The notes under the pieces were generated by a model, which saw only the letters and a list, made by a program, of their open reading frames with translations, was not told where the DNA came from and made no database searches. A DNA stretch of 64,000 nt, taken from Betaproteobacteria bacterium (lineage in GTDB: Bacteria > Pseudomonadota > Gammaproteobacteria > Burkholderiales > Usitatibacteraceae). Positions 44,122 through 52,441 of this stretch are shown one piece after another. The DNA is taken from positions 62,001-126,000 of the forward strand of contig JADKJR010000010.1 of the NCBI GenBank assembly GCA_016720925.1, written 5' to 3'. The position numbers and the translations under genes were made by a program. Numbering within the stretch: position 1 is the stretch's first letter; the number at the start of each line of letters is the position of its first letter.

Positions 44122-46437
44122 ATGTTTATCAAGGAAGCACCGGCCAGCATTGCCGCCCTGAACTTGAAACTCGCGGTCAAGTGGTACAAGAACCTCTGCG
44201 ACCGGCCTCATGCAAGAAGGTCGATCGCAAAATCGACGGGGTCTTTTTCGATACGCTTTCCAGCGCGTGTTTTACTTGCGATCTTCGCGGCGAGCACTTT
44301 AGCCGCATATGGCAGCAGTTCGCCTACCCAATCGATACACAAGCCCAGACTGGTACTAACCAAGCCCGCCGAAGTCATTTACAACGAGAATAAAAGTAAT
44401 CTGGCACGGCTAATCGTGAAATTCGCAGAGGGCAGTGAAGTACGCTTCGCAAATGGTGCGTTCCTTCAAAGGCGTGATGTTGATTCAGTCCCGAGGCGCG
44501 CAACTGACATATCTCACATCAATAATGCCTTGAAGGCGCGCCCCGCATTGTTGCGATCAGGCGCCGTAAACGTGGAACGTCTTTTTTCCCGCGCGGAAGC
44601 ATCGTTGAACTCTGACAGGGAAAGTGGCATGGCAAAATCCGGCGAAGAACTCGCTGATTTAAATCTCTATCACGTTATTACGTTCGATGCATCAACCGCG
44701 CCGGCGGATGCACTGGCGTTGGCAAATTCGCTTATCAAATTGGGTATTGTCGAGACCGCATATTTTGAGCCGAAGTCACATGTAAACGCCACCGACATCG
44801 CGCCAAGCACACCTGCCTTTGAGAACCTGCAGAATCACCTTGATCGCGCATACGATGGCAAAACCATCGATCCCAAGATAGGCCTTTTATATAGCGGAAT
44901 TGACGCAAAATATGCTTGGACTTTTCAAGGTGGCCGCGGCGCGGGAACAAAGTTCATCGACATCGAATTCGGCTGGGATACCAACCATGAGGATCTCAAT
45001 ACGCCAACAATACTTCGTGATCCCGACACATCAGACCAGTGGCACGGTACCGCAGTAATCGGATTGATCAATGCGCAATCCAATGCATACGGAATGACCG
45101 GCATTGCGTCTGACGCCAAGTACGGACTCGTAAACGTAGCCTACGGCGCCACCGGTCAGGTGGCCGACAACCTGGCGCTGGCAATAAACCGTGCGAGCAG
45201 TTACACCGCTCCGGGCGACGTAATACTAATTGAAGTCGGAATCGATTTTGACTATCAATCCGCGGGTTGCACGTATCCTTACTACACCGGAGTTGCCACC
45301 GTGCCAGTGGAGCACTACCAAGCTGTATTTGATGCCATCAAAACCGCAACGGCAAACGGCACCGTTGTTATTGAAACGGCGTCGAATGGATCCGCAAATC
45401 TTGATGACCCCTGTTTCGGCAACCGCTATAACACTGCCTTCAGGGACTCTGGCGCAATAATGGTCGGCGCATCAGTAAAGGGATCCTTGCAAAGAGTACT
45501 TACCTCATCTCATGGTTCCCGGATTGATGTTCAAGCCCAAGGCAATCTGGTGTCAACGACTGTGTCAACGGCAAATTTCAATAATCTTTTTGCCATCAAT
45601 CCACCTGATGAAAATCAACAGTACACGTCGCTTTTTGATGGCACTTCCGCTGCAGGAGCGATCGTTGCAGGAACTGTGCTCTCCCTTCAGGGTATTCAAA
45701 AAGCGCGAAACGGTCACACATTTACGCCGGCGCAAATGCGGATGCTGCTGAAGGCCCACGGCACGGATCCGGTAACTTACAACTTTCTCAATAATGGAAT
45801 TGGCCCAATGCCAAATTTGCGCGCGACGATTGATTGGATGTCGGCAGACGCCGACGGCAATGGCACAAGCAATGGTGACGAACTTTCAAGCGGACGCAAG
45901 TCCATTCCTGTGGAATATGTTGTCACCGCAACAGCAGGGCCGAACGGGACGATAACGCCGGCATCAACGCTCGCGCCAGCTCTTGGAACGGTATCGCTTA
46001 CCGCGACGCCCAATGTGGGTTATGTCGCTATCTTCCGCTCGGGTAGTTGTCCGGCGGGAGCGACTTATGGAAACAACTACAAGACCGGACAGATTGTCGG
46101 TAACTGTGCGGTATCCGTCGTGTTCGAAACTATACTGGCGGCGCCGGCCAACGTTGCCGTAAAAACTGGCAATCGATCTGCAAGCTTTAAATTTGTATCG
46201 CCAGTCAGCGATCCTCAGGCACCCATAACCTCTTTTACGGTCTCATGTAACGGTGGCGCCTTCCATGGCACCGCCGCAACATCACCCGTGCGAGTCACTG
46301 GCCTGACCAACGGAACAAGCTATTCCTGCATTGTCACCGCTCAGAATTCGGCTGGGTTTGGCGCCCCGTCTTCGGTTGTCTATGTCACGCCTATTGCGGG
46401 AGCGAATTCCGTATCGCCAATCCATAAAAGCACATAG
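44122..46437 (+). CDS. Secreted subtilisin-like serine protease (S8) with C-terminal repeat and Fn3-like domains
   Basis: 771 aa from ATG 44122 (AAGGA upstream). A long N-terminus (about 60 residues) ends in a hydrophobic export segment (VLLAIFAASTLAAYG). Catalytic triad: Asp near 280 (FIDIEFGWD), His near 308 (WHGTAVIGLI), Ser near 509 (DGTSAAGAIVAG). After the protease comes a calcium-type DADGNGTSNGDE motif, a segment PVEYVVTATAGPNGTITPAS with two cysteines (bacterial-repeat type) and a fibronectin-III-like domain ending TAQNSAGFGAPSS. It is visibly more AT-rich than its neighbours and flanked by copies of the oxidoreductase 3' end, which suggests later insertion. Natural targets unknown. 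Confidence 0.88.
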   Translation: MFIKEAPASIAALNLKLAVKWYKNLCDRPHARRSIAKSTGSFSIRFPARVLLAIFAASTLAAYGSSSPTQSIHKPRLVLTKPAEVIYNENKSNLARLIVKFAEGSEVRFANGAFLQRRDVDSVPRRATDISHINNALKARPALLRSGAVNVERLFSRAEASLNSDRESGMAKSGEELADLNLYHVITFDASTAPADALALANSLIKLGIVETAYFEPKSHVNATDIAPSTPAFENLQNHLDRAYDGKTIDPKIGLLYSGIDAKYAWTFQGGRGAGTKFIDIEFGWDTNHEDLNTPTILRDPDTSDQWHGTAVIGLINAQSNAYGMTGIASDAKYGLVNVAYGATGQVADNLALAINRASSYTAPGDVILIEVGIDFDYQSAGCTYPYYTGVATVPVEHYQAVFDAIKTATANGTVVIETASNGSANLDDPCFGNRYNTAFRDSGAIMVGASVKGSLQRVLTSSHGSRIDVQAQGNLVSTTVSTANFNNLFAINPPDENQQYTSLFDGTSAAGAIVAGTVLSLQGIQKARNGHTFTPAQMRMLLKAHGTDPVTYNFLNNGIGPMPNLRATIDWMSADADGNGTSNGDELSSGRKSIPVEYVVTATAGPNGTITPASTLAPALGTVSLTATPNVGYVAIFRSGSCPAGATYGNNYKTGQIVGNCAVSVVFETILAAPANVAVKTGNRSASFKFVSPVSDPQAPITSFTVSCNGGAFHGTAATSPVRVTGLTNGTSYSCIVTAQNSAGFGAPSSVVYVTPIAGANSVSPIHKST

Positions 46438-46454
46438 AAAGATTTTGTATCGCA

Positions 46455-46650
46455 TCCATGTGATCTTGCCTCGGCTCGCCAACCCGATGGTATCGGGGAG
46501 TAACACGGTCGCGAGGATGACCGCCTCCACCTTGCACGCGCGCATACCGGTGCGAGTTATAACGACATCAGCGACGGCAAATGTCCGGATGCGAATTCCG
46601 GCAACGCGGCGCTTAAAGGCATTCTGGCGGACTTGCAGGCAGCGCCTTAA
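46455..46650 (+). pseudogene. Decayed copy of the molybdopterin oxidoreductase 3' end
   Basis: Bases 46548-46620 match 43837-43908 almost base for base (GCGAGTTATAACGAC, TCAGCGACG, GGATGCGA, TTCCGGCAACGCGGC). In frame the product reads GASYNDISDGKCPDANSGNA against GASYNDVSDDKYLDAISGNA in the intact protein, and then runs to a stop at 46650. Weaker, frameshifted similarity reaches back to about 46455. There is no start or intact upstream part. The intact gene and this remnant bracket the S8 protease gene. Confidence 0.8.
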
Positions 46651-46715
46651 ACAATAGGATTGGCGCGGTGTTTCAGGCAAAAACGCCTGAAACACCGCGC
46701 CAGTGCTTGACATCT
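46650..46715 (-). repeat. Dispersed intergenic palindrome, copy 5
   Basis: The most symmetric copy: GGCGCGGTGTTTCAGGC, a 6-nt A-rich loop, GCCTGAAACACCGCGCC (17-bp perfect stem), then AGTGCTTGAC. The loop is A-rich where others are T-rich, so this copy is inverted relative to the rest. It directly follows the oxidoreductase remnant. Confidence 0.8.
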
Positions 46716-46986
46716 CGCATCAACGTTTAAATATGGACTCCCGAGCATATTGGGCGTCCGCAATGGCGACGTTCTCAACCCGCGGAAAACACATGCCACA
46801 TCCGGCGTGAGCGGCGACAGACACAATTGGCGGCGAGAATTCGACCACATCGTGGCGCTCAGGATTCAGAACCGCGACGGCCCCTTGGCGCTTTCTTGCC
46901 TTTACATCCAGCGGGCTTCGTCGCCGTATCAAACACCAATGCTATTTGCGCTTCTCGCCGTATTTTCTGCACCGCTGCGTAAAGCA
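46716..46986. other. Spacer without recognisable gene
   Basis: 271 nt between palindrome copy 5 and the end of the crystallin/glycine-zipper pseudogene. A 70-codon leftward open frame (46720-46932) has no family I recognise, no good Shine-Dalgarno and unusual composition. The stretch may be remnant DNA of the same rearrangement as the neighbouring pseudogenes. Confidence 0.3.
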
Positions 46987-47793
46987 CTACTGCCGCGGTT
47001 CACCTTTAGCGTTGACCGAGACGGTCTTTCCGGGAGGCGCGCTCATTTGTATGCGGTGTTCCACACCCCGATATTTGTATGTGACGTCCCAGTATTCTGG
47101 CTTGCCACTTGCGACGGTTCGGCAACGCTGCACATCCTTATCGTATGTCCCCCCGCCGTCGCCACGCCCTGTGTTGGCGCCGATCAAGGCCCCTGCGACC
47201 GCGCCACCTGCCGTGGCGGCGTCGTTACCGCGCCCGCTGCCAACCTGGTGGCCGAGAACGCCGCCTATCAGCGCGCCGAGAACGGCACCGCCAACGTTGG
47301 CATCGCCGCGCCGGTCTTCCGTCACTTGCTGGCGCTCGACCCAGCAGCGCTGCTCGGGCGGTCCCACCACGGCGCGGACAGACGTCACCGGGGCCTCAAA
47401 GACTCGCTCATTGGCACGCCGGCGATATTCATAGTTAGGCTTAGCCAACGGGGCAGGCGCCTCGTTTTCATAATGAGCCTGTTGGTTTGCCGGGCGCACC
47501 GAGGAAATCTGGTCATTCATGCCCAATCCATCAAGCGAGTCATAACAGCCTTGGCGCAACCCCACGCATTTGCCCTGAAAACGCGCGTCGTGCAGACTTC
47601 CCAGCGTCCGCGATCAACGACGACTGACGAGGCTCGATCGTTGAATCCCTGCTGAGAAAAGTTCCCCACTTGTTTTTCCGTGGTGAATGCGCGCCCGCGA
47701 AATCCCTCATGCTCATAGAAAGTAATCTGCCACGGACTGCGTGGCGAATAAGACAGTCGTCGCACCGAGTGCTACCTTCAATGTCCAGTTCAT
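46987..47793 (-). pseudogene. Beta/gamma-crystallin plus glycine-zipper envelope protein gene, two frameshifts
   Basis: Three consecutive pieces in three frames: a signal peptide from ATG 47793 (MNWTLKVALGATTVLFATQS) with GGAGG ahead; a crystallin-type domain (QITFYEHEGFRGRAF ... DRGRWEVC); and, after a second shift near plus 47590, FQGKCVGLRQGCYDSLDG followed by a glycine-zipper 2TM segment (GGAVLGALIGGVLGHQVG, GGAVAGALIGANTG) and a C-terminal YKYRGVEHRIQM tail to 46987. The joins sit near plus 47722 and 47590 and together restore an 807-nt, 269-codon length. Either a recent pseudogene or sequence error. The intact product would be a periplasmic or outer-membrane stress protein. Confidence 0.8.
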
Positions 47794-47906
47794 GGTTAAT
47801 CCTCCAAACGGTTGTCGCACACACGCGCGAATGACAGAAGCGGGAGCAGGCTTGCTCCCAAGTTGTCGCCGGGACGGTAGGAAGCGGAGGTCTGTCCGCT
47901 CGATTC

Positions 47907-48056
47907 TTACAATGGGCGGCGTCCGCTGATAACATTCAGCAACACAACCACGATGGCGATCACCAGCAGGATATGAATGAAACCGCCCATGGTATAGGAC
48001 GTAACCAAGCCCAGCAGCCACAAGATGACCAACACTACGGCGATGGTGTAAAGCAT
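47907..48056 (-). CDS. Small two-helix membrane protein (Lmo0937 type)
   Basis: 49 aa: MLYTIAVVLVILWLLGLVTS then YTMGGFIHILLVIAIVVVLL and a short basic tail. Matches the widespread Lmo0937-type small membrane proteins of unknown function, often stress-linked. AAGGAAA precedes the ATG. Behind it (47794-47906) are two short hairpins (GGGAGC/GCTCCC and AGCGGA/TCCGCT) without U-tracts. Confidence 0.85.
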   Translation of the reverse strand: MLYTIAVVLVILWLLGLVTSYTMGGFIHILLVIAIVVVLLNVISGRRPL

Positions 48057-48371
48057 GATAATTTTCCTTTCTTGCCTTGCGTTAGATTTCCTGATGCGCA
48101 TCCTGAAATTCCAGGGATTTACCTCAATTGCACCGCCTTCATAAGGCGACCCCGTATCGATACCGGTTGCCGACGCAAATCGGCCACACTCTGCCTCAAT
48201 CGATACTTGGAAGTATTAGAAACTTCACCCACGCAACTTTCTGTACGCCATCGAACATAACTGTGCGCAAACGTACATAAGTTTGATTTTTGTCAATGGG
48301 CGCAACAAATGCCGGGCTAGATTCAGATTGCAGATTAATCTGATGTTGGTTCACTACGATGGGAGGCGCCA
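48057..48371. promoter_or_regulatory. Divergent control region of the Lmo0937-type and Crp/Fnr genes, with FNR-like box
   Basis: 315 nt without a gene. TTGATTTTTGTCAA at 48283-48296 matches the FNR/Dnr consensus TTGAT-N4-ATCAA at 9 of 10 positions and lies 75 nt upstream of the Crp/Fnr regulator start, so auto-control is possible. No clear -10 can be assigned. Confidence 0.45.
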
Positions 48372-49235
48372 GTGGCAGGGCAACTTTCGTTCCGGCTCGC
48401 TCCCATGGACGCCAGCGTCGCACCAAAGGGTGTGCTGCTTTCGGTATCTGCAACGCATACCCCCAGGCAGAACCGTCTCCTTGCCGCTTTGCCGGCGAAG
48501 GAGTATGAGCTTCTGCTGCCTAATCTTGAGGCTGTACCGTTACCAGTGGGTAGGATCATCCACAGCACTGGTGAACTGGAAAAATACCTCTATTTCCCCA
48601 CCGCAGGCATCGTCTCGCGCTACAACACGACCGAGAACGGAGCATCCGCGGAATTTGCCGTTACCGGCAACGAAGGGGTGATTGGTATCGCATTGTTCCT
48701 GGGTGGCGATAGCACGCCGGGCCAGGCGGTGGTTATCAGCGAGGGCTACGCCTATCGGCTGAAGGCAGCGTCGCTAAAAAACGAGCTTGATCGCAACCAT
48801 CCGCTGATGCATTTATTGCTGCACTACACCTTGGCACTGATGGCGCAAACTGCCCAGAGCGTGGTGTGCAACCGGCACCATTCGCTTGAACAGCGGCTGT
48901 GCGTCTGGATCTTGTCATGTCAGGACCGATTGGCGTCTAGCGAGCTGACGATGACGCAGGAACTGATTGCGCAGATGCTGGGTATGCGCCGCGAGAGCAT
49001 CACGGAAACCGCCGGCAAGCTGCAAAAGATGGGGCTGATTCGTTACAGCCGCGGCCGTATTGCCGTACTTGATCGCTCTCGACTGGAAGCACATGCATGC
49101 GAATGTTATGCGGTCGTGAGGCGGGAGTACGATCGATTGCTCCACCCGGAAAATGCCCATGGCCATGCCAGCTTGCATGGTGAGTGCCGTCAGCATCTTG
49201 CGCACATTGGTGAAGATGTCACCATTTTGAATTGA
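48372..49235 (+). CDS. Crp/Fnr-family transcriptional regulator
   Basis: 287 aa, GTG start with GGGAGG 6 nt upstream. Cyclic-nucleotide-binding-like fold (LPVGRIIHSTGELEKYLYFPTAGIVSRY, GNEGVIGIALFLGG) and a C-terminal winged helix (MTQELIAQMLGMRRESITETAGKLQKMGLI RYSRGRI). The N-terminal Cys cluster of FNR is absent, so not an oxygen-sensing Fe-S protein. It resembles regulators found next to stress genes in betaproteobacteria; ligand unknown. Confidence 0.88.
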   Translation: MAGQLSFRLAPMDASVAPKGVLLSVSATHTPRQNRLLAALPAKEYELLLPNLEAVPLPVGRIIHSTGELEKYLYFPTAGIVSRYNTTENGASAEFAVTGNEGVIGIALFLGGDSTPGQAVVISEGYAYRLKAASLKNELDRNHPLMHLLLHYTLALMAQTAQSVVCNRHHSLEQRLCVWILSCQDRLASSELTMTQELIAQMLGMRRESITETAGKLQKMGLIRYSRGRIAVLDRSRLEAHACECYAVVRREYDRLLHPENAHGHASLHGECRQHLAHIGEDVTILN

Positions 49236-49480
49236 AGGGAAAAACCCGGTTCCGACACCAATTCAGCGACGTGCCAGTTTTGCCCCGCAATTTACGGGTA
49301 CTTCTCAAAACCTGTTGCGGCGCAAATTTCGCGTCTCCGCTACTGAACATCAATCTCGTTTTTTGCAATTAGCTATGTTTAGCTAATTAGCTACGCTTGG
49401 CGATGTCCCCTTGATCGTTGAACCCTATTTGCGAGGGCTTCCCGGCATTTATATCCAAAGCCCTTGCCAAAACCATAAAA

Positions 49481-49496
49481 CTGTATGAATATACAG
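49481..49496. promoter_or_regulatory. LexA box (SOS operator) of the imuA operon
   Basis: CTGTATGAATATACAG, a CTGT-N8-ACAG LexA site with palindromic ends, 2 nt before the imuA ATG. A possible -35 TTGCCA lies at 49464-49469, putting the -10 inside the LexA box. LexA would block RNA polymerase until DNA damage. Confidence 0.9.
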
Positions 49497-49498
49497 TT

Positions 49499-50356
49499 AT
49501 GGAATTTTCGCCTACTACCGCTCACGGGACACCTCCTGTTGTCCCTTCCCTCCTCATTCATCCCCGCATCTTTCGCATCGGGGATCTGGGCCTGGGCAGC
49601 ACGGCAGTGAAGAAGGAAAATGGCGGAGAAATACGCAGCGGCTTCGATGCACTCGATGATGAATTGGCCGATGGCGGATGGACGAAGCCGGGGCTGACTG
49701 AAATTCTCTGCCATCACACCGGTATCGGAGAGTTATCCCTGCTGATGAAGGGATTGGGCTTGAAAGCAAATGCGCCGCGCCCCGGCGATGCGATGCACTT
49801 GCTGTGGGTGATGCCGCATACCCCAATCTGGATACCTTATGCCCCGGCAATCGCACAATGCGGCATCAATTTGCAGCACTTGGCGATCGTGCAGACCAAA
49901 AATACCGATGATGCGTTGTGGACTGCCGAGCAGGGACTGAAAAGTGGCGCGTGCCGCGCGGTGTTGCTGCGAATGAACGAGGCGTGGGTGAATCCACTAT
50001 CGCTGCGGCGTTTGCATCAGGCGGCGATGGCGGGCAACAGTATCCTGTGGCTGATGCGCCCGCTGGAAGCCGCGCAGTCGCCCTCTCCTGCTGGAACGCG
50101 GATCGTTTTACGGCCAGAGGATGCCGGTGCGCTGCGCCTCGATTTGCTGAAGCGTCCTGGATTGCCCGCGGGCAAATCGATTCGTCTCGTCACCCGATCG
50201 CTTGCATGCCTCACGCGCGAGCCCCGATATCTGCGTGCTCCCAAGAAGACGCAATCCAGCGGCTGGCTGGATCAGATACTCGGTGGCAATGTTTCCACTA
50301 CCGAAGAAACTCTGGCGACCGTCCGCGAACGATCCTTCACCCGCGAACGCGGGTAA
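49499..50356 (+). CDS. imuA: ImuA, RecA-like mutasome accessory protein
   Basis: 285 aa from ATG 49499 (MEFSPTTAHG). RecA/SulA-like fold: IRSGFDALDDELADGGWTKPGLTEIL resembles the entry of RecA-type proteins, and LRLDLLKRPGLPAG and SIRLVTR come near the end. With ImuB and DnaE2 it forms the SOS-inducible translesion mutasome. The LexA box ends 2 nt before the ATG, leaving no room for a Shine-Dalgarno, so the mRNA may be leaderless. An upstream in-frame start (49418) would put the LexA box inside the gene and is unlikely. Followed after 13 nt by imuB. Confidence 0.9.
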   Translation: MEFSPTTAHGTPPVVPSLLIHPRIFRIGDLGLGSTAVKKENGGEIRSGFDALDDELADGGWTKPGLTEILCHHTGIGELSLLMKGLGLKANAPRPGDAMHLLWVMPHTPIWIPYAPAIAQCGINLQHLAIVQTKNTDDALWTAEQGLKSGACRAVLLRMNEAWVNPLSLRRLHQAAMAGNSILWLMRPLEAAQSPSPAGTRIVLRPEDAGALRLDLLKRPGLPAGKSIRLVTRSLACLTREPRYLRAPKKTQSSGWLDQILGGNVSTTEETLATVRERSFTRERG

Positions 50357-50369
50357 GCGATGGGCAATC

Positions 50370-51836
50370 GTGCTGTGGATTTCCATTTACCTGCCCGAAT
50401 TGTCACTGCAATCCCATGCGCGCGGTGCGCTGGGCCACATACAGGCGGTACCGCTGGTGATCAGCGATGGCGCGTCTTCGCGCCCGCACGTGCACGCCGC
50501 CAACGCCTGCGCGCGCGAGGCCGGCATCACCTCCCTGATGCCGGTGGCCGCTGCGCAGGCGCGTGCCGCGCAATTGCTGGTGGTGCCGCGCGAACCGGCC
50601 AAGGAGCAGGAAACCCTGCAAGACATCGCCATCTGGCTTGCGCAATTCACGCCCATGGTGTGCCCGGAAAAATCGGGGGCCTCACTGGAGATATCTTCGA
50701 CGCTGCGTTTGTTCGGCGGCATCGGCCAACTCGCCAACCGCATCCGCGCGGGCATGCCAACGCTGGGACTGCATGTGGCATTGGGCATTGCTCCCACGCC
50801 GCTGGGCGCATACCTGCTGGCGCGTGCATCGCACTACATGACCGGCATTCGCATGTGCCGCGAGCCCACGCAATTGCGTGAACGGCTGGCGGATATTCCG
50901 CTGGCACTTCTCGATTGGCCGCACGATATCGTGCAGCCGCTTGCCGCCTTGGGCCTGGTGCGCGTGAAGGATGTTCTCTCGCAACCGCGTGCGGGCCTGC
51001 GCCGGCGTTTCGGCGACCAAATGCTGGACGACATCGATCGCGCAATCGGCGACGCACCCGATCCGCGCGAGCCGCATCGTGTGCCGGAGGATTTCTCCAG
51101 CTCAACCGACCTGCTGTTCGACATCATCGATGCTGAGCGGCTGTTTATCCCTATCAAAATGCTGCTCAGCCAGATGGAAGGTTTCCTGCGCGGGCGCGGT
51201 GCGGCAGCGAATAAAATCGTGCTCGACCTGAAACATGACCGCACACTGAAGACACGACATGAGTTCGGATCGCGCCATCCATTGCGGAGCGCCGAGGAAT
51301 GGCTGCGGTTGATACGCGAGCGATTGACTGCACATCCATTTCCGGAAGCGGTGGTGGCGCTAAAACTTTCCGCGCCGTGTCTGGTTGCCTTTCAGGAACA
51401 AAACGAAAGCTGGTTGCCCACGCCGGACATTCGTCAGGAAAAATGGCAGGCGCTGATCGAGCGTGTGGCCTCGCGACTGGGGGACAAAAGTGTTTTCAGC
51501 GTGCAGGAAAGCAGTGACCATCGTCCGGAATACGCGTGGCGCCCTGATATCGATCGCAAGACAACCGCACGTCTGCCACGTATCACACAAGACAAACCGC
51601 GCCCACTGCTACTGCTGACCGAGCCCCGGTCGCTGGTAACCATCAGCGGTGCGCCACAACATCACGGTGCGCTCTCGCTGCTGGCAGGACCCGAGCGCAT
51701 CGAAGCCGGCTGGTGGGATGGCCGCCCGGTGGCACGCGATTATTTCGTGGCGAAGAATCCGCAGCAGGAAATATGCTGGATATTTCGCGATTATCGGCTA
51801 GGGAAAAAGTGGTATTTGCATGGGTATTTTTCGTGA
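50370..51836 (+). CDS. imuB: ImuB, catalytically inactive Y-family polymerase-like protein
   Basis: 488 aa from GTG 50370 (product MLWISIYLPELSLQS), which matches the usual ImuB N-terminus where the catalytic acids of Y-family polymerases are missing. Further Y-family features: CPEKSGASLEISSTLRLFGG, LGLHVALGIAPTPLGAYLLARA, and a helix-hairpin-helix region (LGLVRVKDVLSQPRAGLRRRFG). ImuB bridges DnaE2 and the beta clamp. Probably translated from the imuA mRNA. dnaE2 is not adjacent: 739 nt with a DUF559 cassette intervene. Confidence 0.92.
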   Translation: MLWISIYLPELSLQSHARGALGHIQAVPLVISDGASSRPHVHAANACAREAGITSLMPVAAAQARAAQLLVVPREPAKEQETLQDIAIWLAQFTPMVCPEKSGASLEISSTLRLFGGIGQLANRIRAGMPTLGLHVALGIAPTPLGAYLLARASHYMTGIRMCREPTQLRERLADIPLALLDWPHDIVQPLAALGLVRVKDVLSQPRAGLRRRFGDQMLDDIDRAIGDAPDPREPHRVPEDFSSSTDLLFDIIDAERLFIPIKMLLSQMEGFLRGRGAAANKIVLDLKHDRTLKTRHEFGSRHPLRSAEEWLRLIRERLTAHPFPEAVVALKLSAPCLVAFQEQNESWLPTPDIRQEKWQALIERVASRLGDKSVFSVQESSDHRPEYAWRPDIDRKTTARLPRITQDKPRPLLLLTEPRSLVTISGAPQHHGALSLLAGPERIEAGWWDGRPVARDYFVAKNPQQEICWIFRDYRLGKKWYLHGYFS

Positions 51837-51844
51837 CGAGTCAT

Positions 51845-52031
51845 TTTTTTGCGACTATCAATCCCCCTCAATCCCCTTTTTTCAAAAGGGGAGAGCGAAG
51901 CGAACAGGCATTGCCTTCGCCAGGCCCAGCCAATGCCGGGCACTCCTACTTTGAAAGGGAGGGTTGGGGGGGTTGGGGGGGGGGGGCCCCGGGTCTCGAT
52001 GCGCGAGACCGGGATTTATAGTCGCAAAAAA
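51845..52031. repeat. Left palindromic flank of the DUF559 cassette, with long G tract
   Basis: Bounded by a perfect 14-bp inverted repeat TTTTTTGCGACTAT (51845-51858) / ATAGTCGCAAAAAA (52018-52031). Inside: AATCCCCTTTTTTCAAAAGGGG, ACTTTGAAAGGGAGGG, G runs of 7 (51966-51972) and 12 (51975-51986), and a perfect hairpin CCGGGTCTCG/CGAGACCGGG. The CCCCTCA..CCCC-TTTTTTCAAA-GGGG part recurs inverted on the right side of the DUF559 gene. A known type of dispersed repeat often seen beside DUF559 genes. Confidence 0.75.
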
Positions 52032-52060
52032 GGCCGCAAGCAATTCGAAGGAGACTCGCC

Positions 52061-52441
52061 ATGACGTTGCATTGCCGCCCGGACCTCAAACAAATGGCCC
52101 GCAACCTGCGCACCAACATGACAGACGCCGAGCAATTGCTGTGGTTTCACCTCCGACGAAGACAAATTCTCGATATCCCGTTCTATCAACAGCGGCCGAT
52201 CGGTCAATACATTGTCGACTTCTATGCGCCGGCCATCCGCCTCGTCATTGAATTGGATGGTGGTCAACATTTTGAGGCAGTGAACATTAAAACTGATTTG
52301 CGCCGGACCGCCTTTCTTACTGCGCAAGGGTTGATGGTAGTTCGTTATGACAATCTGCATGTGATCAGGGAAACCATTCATGTACTCGAGGAAATATATC
52401 GAATTATCGACCACCGAAAATCCCTCCTGGCCTCCCTTTAG
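52061..52441 (+). CDS. DUF559 (Vsr-like) endonuclease-domain protein
   Basis: 126 aa, start supported by AAGGAGA. DUF559 pattern: ARNLRTNMTDAEQLLWFHLR, FYQQRPIGQYIVDFYAPAIR, LVIELDGGQHF (catalytic-type Glu and Asp of the PD-(D/E)XK/Vsr fold) and LMVVRYDNLHVIRE. DUF559 genes are scattered in many genomes, often beside CCCC-TTT-GGGG palindromes, and probably move; biological role unproven. The stop codon lies inside a palindrome (CCTCCCTTT/AAGGGAGG). Same direction as imuB and dnaE2, which it separates. Confidence 0.9.
   Translation: MTLHCRPDLKQMARNLRTNMTDAEQLLWFHLRRRQILDIPFYQQRPIGQYIVDFYAPAIRLVIELDGGQHFEAVNIKTDLRRTAFLTAQGLMVVRYDNLHVIRETIHVLEEIYRIIDHRKSLLASL

Noticed and set aside
46720..46932. 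70-codon leftward open frame
   Set aside because: No recognisable family, no Shine-Dalgarno, and it is located between remnants; composition unlike neighbouring genes.
47840..47900. Two hairpins GGGAGC/GCTCCC and AGCGGA/TCCGCT as terminators
   Set aside because: No U-tract after either stem; they may be parts of another small repeat, but support is weak.
49370..49395. Three TTAGCTA repeats upstream of imuA
   Set aside because: Short direct/inverted AT-rich repeats about 90 nt from the LexA box; no known factor and no wider pattern.
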